Shown here: positions 12,145 to 22,720 of the stretch, piece after piece
Numbering within the stretch: the first letter of the stretch is position 1
Layout of the letters: the number at the start of each line of letters is the position of its first letter
Origin: Montifringilla adamsi
Taxonomy: Eukaryota; Chordata; Aves; Passeriformes; Passeridae
Direction of reading: 5' to 3'
NCBI GenBank assembly: GCA_017590115.1
Contig: JAGGNK010009114.1
Span: 17,071,937-17,135,936, forward strand
Length of the DNA: 64,000 bases
Notes under the pieces: model-generated
What the model saw: only the letters and a program-made list of their open reading frames with translations
Told to the model about the DNA's origin: nothing
The model's database searches: none
Translations under genes and position numbers: made by a program

Positions 12145-14125
12145 TCTGAAAAGAGTATTTGATAGGAAATTATAGACACTTTATACCATAGATATAGCTG
12201 GGCTGGATTGTGCTCTGCTGAAGTCAAGCAGATCTGATCTGCTACAACTTGCTGAAAAAAAATCCCAAATAATTCCCAGCTTGGCAATCAGCTCTGTCAA
12301 GTGTCCTTCTTTACTACTTTCTGTTAGGAGCCACAATACCCAGGCTTGTCTTAGTATATAGTAGCACTTCCTTTTTTTCCTCCTCTACCCATCAGTTTAG
12401 AAATCAGGTTCTAGTTGGCACCATCTTCCTCTTGTGTGGGTAACACTAGGAAAAAATGATTGTTAACTGTAGATACTCTGTTTAGGGAAACAGAATCTTT
12501 TCCCAAGGATATATATCACTCTCCAACTTAGTCATGTGCACACCCAAGCCTGTGCATGAACTGCATTTCTGTTGCATGATGCACACTCCCATTTCATTCA
12601 GGTGGAGTCCTGGTAATATCTAATAAATATCTGCTTCTAGCTATTTTGCAGAATATGCTCTGAATCACCTGCTGTTTGGCAATACATCCAATATGTAAAC
12701 AAATTCACTTAAAACCACTGTATGGATAAGCTGAAACTCGGAGGAGCTGCAAGCAGTATGCAGGATAAGTTGTTTGGAGAAAGCTTCTACCTGTTTGAGC
12801 AGAAAGATTGCCTAAATGATTCACTCTCAGGTGACCATGCCCTGCCCCAAGTTACTTCAGGGTTTGCTTTTCCCTGGGACAAAGTGCAGGGATGCAGGAG
12901 GAGAAGAAGCCACAGTAGAAGGGGTTTAGCAGAGGGAAGACCTCTGGCCTGTGTTTGCATGAGCATCACTGCTGGTTTTAGCTAAAGGTCAGGGAAAGCA
13001 CAGTCAGGGAAAGCACAGTCTGCAGCCCTGCATTCATTCCTGCCTTTACTTTGCTGAATCAGAAATATTGTTTCATTGCAACTTCACTCATAAATCTGTG
13101 GTTTTGAAGTGGGAATCAGGTACATTCAATTAGGAAAAGACATAGCATGCCCTGCTGCCTGTGGCCAGAGAAGGGGCCACATGATCTGCAGGTGAGATTT
13201 GGGACACCTGTGCGTCTCTTGCATTTGCACATATGGGAGCTCTACCTGATCAAGCCCTTTGAAACCAGGCCCTAAGTTTGAGTGAAACCTTATGTTATGA
13301 AAGGTCCTTGTGTAGTGTCCTTTGGGAAAGGGCTTAGTGTGCTAATTTGCATCTCTATACCCAGAATGCTTTTCCAGCTCATTGCTGTTTCATAGTCGCT
13401 CTGGTGTCAGTGCTACAGAGCAGCTGAGAATGGCTTGATGTGCTTCTGCATGCTGCTACTTTCCCTCTGGAGCAAAAGAAAGGATGCCTGTCTGGAAAGG
13501 GAGGATGAAACAAAATGTCCCTATCTTCCCCACAGCATGGGTACCCTCCTGGCCACCCAAACAACCAGCTAGTGCTGCTAAGAGGACAGATGCTGGTACT
13601 CAAAATCTTAAGCTGCCTGCAAAATATCATCGCGCTCCCAGGCAGAGACGCAGCTGTGTGAAATTGCGAACCTTTAACGTGATCCCACCTCCCTGACACA
13701 GACAGTTCGTGGCAGCTTGGAGAAGTGCTGAGGGTCTAGAGATGTAAAATCCTGACTTTTGTGTCTGTTACAGGGAAGAAAATGTGGTAGATTTTGCACT
13801 GAAACATCAAACGTGGCAATTGTGAGTGAATCTGGTAATGTTAAAAGCTCTGGGATCAGGTGTGAGGGTTACAAAGCATCCACTGTGCTGCCGAATGAGA
13901 GCTCAAATGGAAGAGAGCCCGACCAAGTGGTCATCAATTCCCTTCCCCGACAGGCAAGGGCTGTGCCCTGCAATGAATATTCTGGTTAAAGACATATCCT
14001 TGAAGATTCAGCATGTAATGATTTGCAAGTTGTAGCCTGAGATAACTCAGAGGAAGTACTATATAAATGTCAAGCTACTCTTAATATACTGGTGGTGGTA
14101 CTATACACTGGTGATGGTACTTTTT
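12145..14125. other. unique non-coding DNA with short tandem duplications
   Basis: No gene is recognisable. A 15-bp unit AGGGAAAGCACAGTC is perfectly duplicated at 12991-13005 and 13006-13020. A diverged pair of about 17-19 bp, TATACTGGTGGTGGTAC and TATACACTGGTGATGGTAC, lies at 14085-14101 and 14102-14120. The segment 12600-12720 is AT-rich and could be regulatory, but nothing specific supports that. Confidence 0.6.
12991..13020. repeat. perfect 15-bp tandem duplication
   Basis: AGGGAAAGCACAGTC occurs twice back to back with no mismatch. This suggests a recent slippage or repair event. Confidence 0.9.
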
Positions 14126-14129
14126 CAAG

Positions 14130-14440
14130 GAATTGTCACTGAAGTAAAATTAACATGCAAAAGATATGGCAAATCTACTAGCAAATTATGTAAATATTTT
14201 GCAAGGGGCAAACTTTCAGTGCCAGGCGTGAAAATTGGGTCACAATTCCCATTAACAATTACACAGCCTGCGTGCCTAATTTTCCAGGCACCATGCTGAA
14301 AATTCACCCCACGTTATGGAAGCAATTAATGGCTTAAAATTCTTTTTAGGCCAGTAAATGTGTAGAAGTGTTGATAGCCTTTTCTGTGTGGCATTTAATG
14401 AGCTATAATCTGATAACTAGATTAGATTGTTCTCTCATGA
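14130..14440. promoter_or_regulatory. candidate conserved non-coding block
   Basis: The block carries dense AT-rich transcription-factor-like words with no repeat signature: AATTAACATGCAAAAG, GCAAATTATGTAAAT, CCCATTAACAATTACAC, GAAGCAATTAATGGC, GAGCTATAATCTGATAAC and TTGATAGCC. The words resemble homeodomain, POU and GATA sites. This is the sort of composition seen in vertebrate developmental enhancers, but the conservation is inferred and not measured. Confidence 0.3.
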
Positions 14441-14454
14441 TATCGACAAAGATT

Positions 14455-14560
14455 GCTTTATATCATTATTATTGCTATTTAAATACTACAGCAATGCCAG
14501 ATGCAGGGATCAGAGCCCTGTTGCGCTAGGTGCTGTACAAATATCTGTGAACATGTGGTC
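14455..14560 (+). repeat. ancient amniote repeat with GCGCTAGGTGCTGTACAAA
   Basis: A TATTATTATT-like start (ATCATTATTATTGC), a middle with CCAGATGCAGGGATCAGAGCC and the hallmark CTGTTGCGCTAGGTGCTG, then TACAAATAT, match a repeat that is abundant in turtle and crocodilian DNA (TTATTATTATT..., CCCATTGTGCTAGGTGCTG, TACAAACAC). I believe it derives from an old LINE or SINE but cannot name the family. A second copy lies at about 48640-48780. Confidence 0.6.
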
Positions 14561-14739
14561 TCTTCACTGAAGACAGATATAATAACTACTTTGCTATTCT
14601 GGTCTGCTTAGGCACCAGGGAAATGCTGAAGGTTCCCACACAGTATGAATCTATTAAAAAGATAATCTGAAGCTATTTTGGTTTCTCATATAGAGGATTT
14701 TTTTTCCCCTTTTCAATGCTTACACATGACTTTCATTAG

Positions 14740-14915
14740 CATTAAATGTGTGTGGAGGAAGAGTTGCTCTTAACATTTGTAGCTCAGTACCTATCCCTTT
14801 CATATCAGTTAAATCCCAGCGAATATAACTGTTTAGTAATTGTCTGGTATTTAATTAAAATACAATAACCCCTTTCCAGAGACGCCAGTTGTGAATCTGG
14901 TGGCCCAGTCATAAA
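14740..14915. promoter_or_regulatory. candidate conserved non-coding block next to twin palindrome
   Basis: The sequence lacks repeat signatures and holds AT-rich words typical of enhancers, such as TTTAGTAATTGTCTGG and TATTTAATTAAAATAC, followed by CCCAGTCATAAAG (HOX/CDX-like). It leads directly into the tandem palindromes at 14918-14957. The regulatory role is an inference. Confidence 0.3.
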
Positions 14916-14917
14916 GA

Positions 14918-14957
14918 TGCTAATTTAATGAATATTCATAAATCATGAATATTCATA
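14918..14957. promoter_or_regulatory. octamer-like site plus tandem TGAATATTCA palindromes
   Basis: ATGCTAAT at 14918-14925 resembles the POU octamer. It is followed by two identical 13-mers, ATGAATATTCATA, at 14928-14940 and 14945-14957. Each contains the perfect 10-bp palindrome TGAATATTCA. The copies are 17 bp apart, start to start, and joined by AATC. Repeated identical palindromes at such spacing suit cooperative binding of paired POU or homeodomain factors. Chance duplication is the alternative. Confidence 0.45.
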
Positions 14958-14959
14958 GA

Positions 14960-16365
14960 GTGTCAGGGATGTTCTTTTGTACCCTGCTGCTATGCCAGGT
15001 CTTGCTGGCACAGCAGACGGCACATGTTGAAGGAGCTTTGCTCCTAGGGGAGAAGAGAAATATTCACGCTGGAGCAGGACAAGTGTCTGGGTGTAACTCT
15101 GAGTGGAGGTGCTGGGAGAAGAGGCGACGGCTGGTGGGGAGCGCATCCGACCCGCCAAGTGGGATGTGCAGTCTCGATGTGGCTACCAGGTGGTAGGATG
15201 TGTTCCCTCTCAGGGCTATTGGTGCTTTTATAGCTGATGCATGGCTCTGGCAGAGCTGTTACGGTCAACTTTTGCGGTCACAGTGGCCACAGCCACCACA
15301 ATTACCACCTGAGCAGAGCCTACGTGCTGGGATTCCCAGTTATTCTTGTCCTGGCCAGGCTGTACATGTGGAAAAGGCATGTAGGAAGCTGCCTTAAAGC
15401 ACTTGAGCCTGCTGCAAGTGGTAGGTACGACTTGCCCAGTACTGTGTGGATGAGTGTAGTTCATGCAGGGGAGCCTCTCTTATCTAGGATGTTCCAGGTT
15501 GATCCTTGTACTGGGATCTTTCCCCAGGGTTTCCAGGGATTTGGCACCCTCCTTGGTCAACGATAGTGACCCCGCTTGACACTAATGTTGTAGCCAAATA
15601 TTTTTTTCATTAACTTTGGGGTGTGTAGGGGAATTTAATGATACATTTCTTTATTAATCAAAAGGAAAAATAAATCAATTCCAGAAAATTGTGTTTTATC
15701 CTGCCACTTGGGATGCTGCAGAACAAAGTCAGTGTCCCTCCACAGCCTCACAAACTCCATGCTTTCCTTGTGACATGTTTTTAAAGAAACTGAGTGTTTA
15801 GCCTAAAACTAGGAATCCCTAATATGCCATCTAAGAAGCAGGCAAAGGAGCCAGCTTTGTATTTGTTGCTTCTACAGGTTTCAGTTGCCCCCAGAGATCC
15901 AGGTTGATGGCTGAAATATGCTTGAATGCAAATTCTGCGCACCCTTATGGTGCCTGTGTGATGCCAGTGCGGCGCTTTGCTGCAGCTTCGCGTTGAGAGG
16001 CGCGTACCTATGGGTGCGGAGCAAGCCCGCTTCTCACCCCGCCGCACACTGCTGGGATGCAAATTTGTTCTTGTGAAAAAATGTCAGCACAGAGAGTTGA
16101 GCTGTTTGCTTTGGCAAAGTGTAGAGCAGGAGCGAGCACCCGTCCCTCTGTCCGGGCTGAGATGTTGGAAAGTTTATGAACCCGGGCAACACCAATGCTC
16201 TGAGTACCCTGCTGCCTCTTCCCTGGGACCACCACAGCACTCAGGCTCTGGCTTCGTGCAAGACATCCTTGCAAACCCCCTACCAACCCTTCAAATGTGT
16301 TTGCAAAAACTGGCAGGGAAAGGAGGAGGGAAGAAGAGCTGCTGGTGCTATCCAAGAGAGCTCTG
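14960..16365. other. GC-richer unique DNA with a CpG-dense patch
   Basis: This stretch is richer in G and C than its surroundings, so open frames are longer (up to 133 codons at 15977-16378). None has a recognisable domain. The segment 15965-16050 contains about 11 CG dinucleotides in roughly 85 bases, against a CpG-depleted background. It is far too short for a standard CpG island. No promoter elements or exon boundaries could be fixed. Confidence 0.55.
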
Positions 16366-16369
16366 TTTT

Positions 16370-16570
16370 CTCTGGTAATTTATTTCAGCTAATACACTTC
16401 TCTAATAGCTGCCGGCTCCAATCTTTGCTTACATAAACGCTTATTTAAAGCTCTTACGATCAAATCATTCATCTGGACTCAAACTCGCTTCTAAATTTGT
16501 GCATGTAAATTTTATTCATGGGCCCAGCTGTGTTCGTGCCGAATTTGCATTTGTGCATATGAATGTGTTG
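16370..16570. promoter_or_regulatory. candidate conserved non-coding block
   Basis: Enhancer-like words are dense: GGTAATTTATTTCAGC, CTCTAATAGC, GCTTACATAAACGC, TTACGATCAAATC, GCATGTAAATTTTATTCATG (HOX/CDX-like TTTATT) and GAATTTGCATTTGTGCATAT, which has a perfect octamer ATTTGCAT at 16543-16550. No repeat family is evident, and several CG pairs survive. Conservation must be tested by alignment. Confidence 0.35.
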
Positions 16571-17287
16571 TTTTTTCCCTCTGTCAGCATACAACCACAG
16601 GCTGCAGCTGAAAATATGGACCTAGATTTCAAAAATTTTAATGACCATACACTGAAAGTTTTAGTTCCTTTCCCCCAGAGCTGGTAAACTTGTCTGCATA
16701 AGCCTTATCTTTATCCTTTGCTTTGGGGAGCTTGCTACTGTGTGTGTCTGAAGACTCGCTTGCACGTGGCGTTCAAATATAAAATGAGACTTTGTTTTGC
16801 CAATATGGGTATTGACATGAAAGGGCAATTAACTTTTTGTCTTGCTTTTTCTGCAACTAATCCTTCTTTCCTTCCTTTCTAAGTTTGTGCCACCTCAGTT
16901 TGTCTACCAAAAGATTATTTTGAGAAGAGCTGAAATTTATCTTGTTCGTAGGGGGTGGCAGGGCAAGAAATCAATACACTGGAGGCTGGGAGGAAAAATA
17001 CCTTTCTGCCTCTGTAAACAGTGTAAATAAATACACTTCAGAGAAGGAAACAGTAAATCAGTCTTGCAGAGCAATTTGGATATCTGATGTATGCAGCATG
17101 AGTAACCTCACTCCGTGTACTACCAGAAGTGTGAAGCAACAGTGGTGCTGCAGGTTCCCCACAACTGTTAATCAGAAGGGTCTTACAGAATTCTTTTCCT
17201 GATGCTTCGTGTAGAAGATTTTGCCAAGCATTTGCCTTCTGAATGCACCATTCATTATAATGCTCTTCCTTTATTGTCCAAGAATGG

Positions 17288-17308
17288 GAGCCCAGTTAAA
17301 CTGGGCTC
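17288..17308. repeat. near-perfect palindrome GAGCCCAGTT-A-AACTGGGCTC
   Basis: Ten-base arms pair perfectly around a single A. There is no T-run after it and no neighbouring gene, so it is not a recognisable terminator. It could be a protein-binding palindrome or chance. Confidence 0.85.
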
Positions 17309-18204
17309 TGGTAAAAAGATTGTTAAATAAACTTGCAGTAATTTCTAAACTTTAGATAGTTACAAATTTGTTAAAAATCAAGAACCTTTGCAATCTGCTG
17401 GGTACAAAAATATTGTAAATCAATTTGAGCGTACTAAAACTCACTCCAGTGCTTCTGAAATGAGGAAACTGAAAGGCAGCATAATCCTGAGTAGAGCGTG
17501 GAGTCAAGGGGATCCGAAGCACTTTGCATGTAAGAGCTCTTCTGAGAGATATTGTTTTACATTAATTGCTTCTCTACCTTTTCATGTGGCATAGGCTATT
17601 TCTTTGGGGTTGGGGTTTAGGTAACAGTGTAGGCTTTACCCTGGGAAATGCAGTTGTGAGTCAAGTTGTTCTAGGTAAGTGAAGATTTTTATGTGTCTTC
17701 AGTGCTCAAGTGCTGCACAGGAGCTGTATGCGCTGGGAGTGAAAGGCACAAAGAGGTGATGACCCCAGCATCATCTTTTGTTATCATTCTCTCTTTCAAT
17801 AGGAAATGTTGAGTACTCATCATAGAGACTGGGGACTTTGGAAGGAGATGAAGGAGGTGCTTGCTGATCTTGTGAGATTTTGAGGACATTTAACTTCCTT
17901 TGGCATCTGACAAGACTATGGGAGTTTTGGATGATGACGACCAGTAATGTCACAGGCATGTGTTGGAGGCATGCTTCCTCTCCAGTAGTTTTTTGAAAGC
18001 TTTAGCCAAAGAGGTTAAAATAGGGTTGAATAGTGATTAAATGATAATTCTGGAAGCAATCCTAATTCCACTTCTTTTACTGCTTAGCCTTTTTGTGCAA
18101 GATAAGTAATTATATCAGAAATGTGGTATAGGAAGCTGGGTAATTCCACACAATTGAACAATTACTCTGCATTTGAGATGCAGCCCTGTCTTTTTAAAAA
18201 AGGG

Positions 18205-18275
18205 TTTTTTGGTTGTGGTTTTTTTTTTTTTTGTTTTTTTTTTTTTGTTTGGTTTTTTTATTTTTTTTTAAATTC
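18205..18275. repeat. T-rich low-complexity tract
   Basis: Runs of T are interrupted by single or double G (GGTTTTTTGGTTGTGG, then T12, GT13G and so on). This is simple sequence. It creates a lysine-rich minus-strand frame and a phenylalanine-rich plus-strand frame that are both artefacts of composition. Confidence 0.9.
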
Positions 18276-19860
18276 TCTTTTCTTAGTGGTTTTGGTGTGG
18301 TTTTTTTGTGGCATGTTGAGCTGTAGCCTGTTTGTGCACTACTGACTTGACAGTAGTACAGATCTGCAGTGTCCAGTGTCATTGCATGCAGGAAAGCATG
18401 AAGGATGAAGTGAGAATTCCTTTTCATCACAATCTGGACTACACTGAGGGCTGCAGAGCATCTGGGATATCCCCTACCTTGTGCTTTTGTGCCTTCACAA
18501 GTTTGGATGAATGAATTATTCCTTGAAATGATACCACTTATTTCTTCAGTGCAGCCTTTTTCAATAGGAAAATGTCTCACACCTGTAACCTTTGCAGGCA
18601 ACAGCTGAGTTGTCCTTAGTCTCAGGCATACTCTAAAATTTGTCAGTGTAACTAATTGGAATTCTAAGATTTCATTATGGACCCTTTAATGAAAAAAAAA
18701 TTCTGTTGAGATGTATTTTACATAGACTGCTCATACCCTTTTGCTTAATAATCTAAAATAAAAGCATATTTAAGGAGGGCCTAATTACATATTTATTGAA
18801 TGTTTTTAACTTAGATAAGAATTTCAATGGGATGTCTTTGCCCAGAATATTCCTCAACTTAGATGAGGAACAAAAGATGATCTACAGAAATCAACATTTT
18901 CTGCTTTAGAATCCAGTAGTGCTTGTTTGAAGAAATAGTAGTTACAGAAGGGAAAATGACAGTCTCTTTAACATATACTTAAGTATGGTAAGTGCAATGA
19001 TGAAAGCAGACATAAGGAGTGAGAAAGATATAAATGGAAAGATTAATGACAGCATTAATTTATTTGCATCTATCATGGAGAAGTTATTTGCAACATAAAA
19101 AGTAGCAGTTTGTGAAAGGCACTGTAGTAACTTAATTCTCATCTGGGTATTAAACTTAATACGTGTAATATTTCTACGGTTTCACCTGCCTCCCTTCCTT
19201 TTTTGTTCTCTGCCTTGGAATTTACAATGCCCTTTTGTGTTCTTATTCATGGGGTGGTGAGCAATGCTTTGACCTCTTTTGCACTTTAGACATGAAGCAT
19301 GTGCGTTACCTTGTCTGGTGAGTACAGCCGTCTTTACACCATTTAAAGGAAAAAAAAAAAAAACCATTGGTGCAAGCAGATAATGCAAATTATTTCTTGG
19401 AAAGTATTGCAGAACAGCGACCATGGGATATTCTCATTTATGTTGCAACTCCCTTTTCACTTGGTATCCAGGCATGAGTTCACGTGGGTGCTCGAGGGTT
19501 GTGTTTCCTCCCCCGTAAGCCTGCCTGTGTGGTGAGCAAGGTCTGCATGTCACCTGGAGGGGCCACAGCCCCGTAGGTGCCCTTGGACCCGGGCAGCAGC
19601 TGCTGCCCTTTCTGCCACGGGATCCCTTTGCAGTTTCAGGTAGCAAACCTGTAGTAAGGATCAGTTGGATGCCAACTGACACAAAGAGGAAAACTGTGTT
19701 TCTTTGAAGCTGCGGGGGCTGGGCAGGAGGAGCAGAAGAGTTATTAGACTGACACAGAGTAATTGCCGGAAGCAGAATTTGGCCAAGCCTTGTGGTTCAT
19801 GCTGGGAGCACCTTATGCAGTTTATATTACAGTTATAGATTTTTCTTGTGATATCACTTA

Positions 19861-19898
19861 CCTTAAATGACCATTGCCTCCTTAAATGACCATTGCCT
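19861..19898. repeat. perfect 19-bp tandem duplication
   Basis: CCTTAAATGACCATTGCCT occurs at 19861-19879 and again at 19880-19898 without mismatch. Confidence 0.9.
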
Positions 19899-20930
19899 GA
19901 AAGACAGCACATAATGAGATAATGTTCATCCTGACACCTTCCTGGGTAATGGCTCAGTATTCACTCAGGAAGAAAAATTCATTCTGACCAAATTACCTCT
20001 GCAACAATCTGATGCCTTTTTTTTTTTTTTTCCTAGAGGGCTTATATCCAGAGACTGTCCAAACTTCAGGAAAAAAATCTCACATGTTCATAGTCTGATT
20101 CAAGAGTCTGCAAAGAGAGACAGCCTATTAAACAAATGCACAAGATTGTCTTGGCTCGGCATTTATTCATTGTTCAAAAATTTTAAACCAACAGAGGTTC
20201 TCCTGCATTTGGAAAGAGATGATCTTTATGATATATAATGGCTTTTCCTTTAAAAAAAGGTGAACTTGAGTATCAATTCCAAAAGACCAAACCGTTATGG
20301 CAGCAAGGCCATTAGGCTGCAATTTGTCTTATAACAGATGTTGTAGAGTCTTGTCACTTCGAATGCTAAAACAGATGGGATATACACTTGAAAATGTACT
20401 AGAAGTATTTAATTTCCTTTCCAGCACTGGAGATTTCTTCTCTCCAAGGTCTTTGATGCTCTTTGCCTGTTTGTTAAATCCTGTTGCTTTGGTTGGTATG
20501 GTTTAATCTCCTTGGAAAGCTTTGTCTGAGTTTGTGTTCTAATACAATTACTGTTGAATTGCTTTGGTTTTGCCAAATGAGACATGATTGCGTTTCAAGC
20601 TGACTTTTTACTAGCCTCTTTCAAGATCCCTTGTAAACTTGCTATTATCACTATGTACAAAACTATAGAGGTGACACAGTATCTGGCACTGATTTTCAGC
20701 AGTTATGAGTAACATTAGCCAAATGCATATTATATATGTCTATGTATTGAAAAAAACTCCTAGATAATCTGTGATACTCATATGCACTTTAGATTACAGG
20801 CTACCACGTACATTGTGAGCTTACTGTTGTTTACAATAACTATGATTTCTCATCATCTGCAGGAAGACTCAGCTGACTTCATTGGACTCCATATCAGGTT
20901 TTCTAATCCAATGCAGATGCTTTTTCAAAG

Positions 20931-20958
20931 TCTGGGGATTATCAAATCAATCCCCAGA
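20931..20958. repeat. 10-bp inverted repeat with 8-base loop
   Basis: TCTGGGGATT and AATCCCCAGA pair perfectly around ATCAAATC. No gene context suggests a role. Confidence 0.85.
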
Positions 20959-22709
20959 TGAACTGGGAAGTTGTTAAGTGAAAATGATGGTGGAGGAGTG
21001 GGGGGCTAAAAACTTTGAATGATTCTCCCCAAGACACGTGGAGGGAAACTTGGAGAGCAGGTATTGACTTTCATGAGCTGGCCTTGGGCTCTTAACCTGT
21101 GAGTGCTGAATAGCAGATATTACAGACACATCCATGTGTGTGCTTATATTTCATACTATATGATCAATTTTCTCCTTTTAAAATCAACTTTCCATGTAAG
21201 ACTTGTGTTTGTTTTTGTAAATCAAAGGAAAAGCCCTGATATTACCACATCAGTTTCGTTCTTGCTTAGTTTCAAGGCGCACCGTACTCTGACAAAATTT
21301 GCTTTAGGAATATCAGTGTTTATATAGCTAGCACAAAATTCAGCATCTTTAAAGTTCTCTGTTCTGGGCCATCTTGGGTCTGCCTCAGTAAATTAGGGGA
21401 CTGCATTGGCTGAGTCAAATGGCACTCTTATTTTCAGCTCTTGAGAGATTTTTTGTGTGAACGTATTTAGATTCAACTCTAGAAGGAAAGCGCATCCAAA
21501 ATGCGAAGGACCTTTCACTGTCTTGAGCTTGGCAACTTCATTTTCTGAGCTCTGGAAGGAAAGGCATGAGTATAGTAGTTCATAAATGTTTTTTTTTCTT
21601 CCTTTTCTTTCTAGGCTAGTGATCATAATTTTTGAAAACATAAATAAAAGCTTTTAAAATTATTTTTCTTTCTGATCATTTTAATGAATTAATTTTCCAG
21701 AGGGGGTGGACCGTGGAGCACCTATTAATAATTTCTTCTCTCATGCCATTTGTGCTTTTCTGCCTTTACTCCTGCACCACCAGTTTAAGTTGAATTTTTG
21801 TAATTTGAGGATAAAAATCAGGCTATTACAGGCTTTGTGCTGAAATTAATTTATACTTTAAGTGGAGTTCCTTATTGTAATACTAAAGTAAAAACAATTA
21901 CACTATTTTTCATATAGCTGCATCTTTTGGAAACAGAAAACTCTGAGGGCTGTTCCAGTGCACTGAGCTGGTTGTTGAGAATGCTGAATGAGAGTTCAGA
22001 AGATAATTCCTTAGCTAAGAAGGAGGTGGTGAACAAGGTCTCTTCCATGTAGTTCTTATGGTTGCCAGTTTTCAGGTGCTGCATCTTTATTGCCATATTT
22101 GGTTTCCTGGTCTTGGAGAGGACTTGGTAGTTTGGGGAGTGGGGAGAAGTTACCATTTCATGGAAATGACAGTTGCTCCCAAATTTTATTTGCCCTCCAG
22201 CTGCATGTACGGGAATGTGGTATGCTGGTGGTTTTCTTTTTTTCTTTTTTTTCCCCCTCTTTTTTTGGTAATCTTTTCTTAGATATTATTTTAAAGGGTA
22301 ACACAATTTGAAGTAACAAAAGACTTCAGGAACTTTATACTTGCCATTCTTTGAAGCAGACACAAATAGAACAAAACTTTACCACCTCAAGACAATCAGT
22401 CATCCTCAAATAATTTGTTTATTAAATAAAATACTGATCTCATGTTTGCTTAAGCTTTTTACTGTCCATACTTCTCCCATGAAGTTTTTTTAATCATCTA
22501 CCTTGTGAGTCAAGCTGTTAAAGCTTCACATGGCTAAAAAGTTATTTTAAGAATTTATTAGCAGCTTAAAGTGATTCTGTTAGAAAGATAACATGTACTT
22601 GAAGCTGATATGATTTGTGTACCATAAGAAGAACTATGGGAAAAGTAAAATTGTTTCCCAAAGATTGAGCTGAAGAGGGTGAGGCTTATACAGAAGAAAC
22701 TGTAGGCTT

Positions 22710-22720
22710 CCCCCCCCCCC
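22710..22720. repeat. C11 homopolymer
   Basis: There are eleven consecutive C after GGCTT. A similar C13 run lies at 36711-36723. Confidence 0.9.

Noticed and set aside
17288..17308. Palindrome as a bacterial-type terminator
   Set aside because: The window is vertebrate DNA, no T-run follows the stem and no gene lies upstream.
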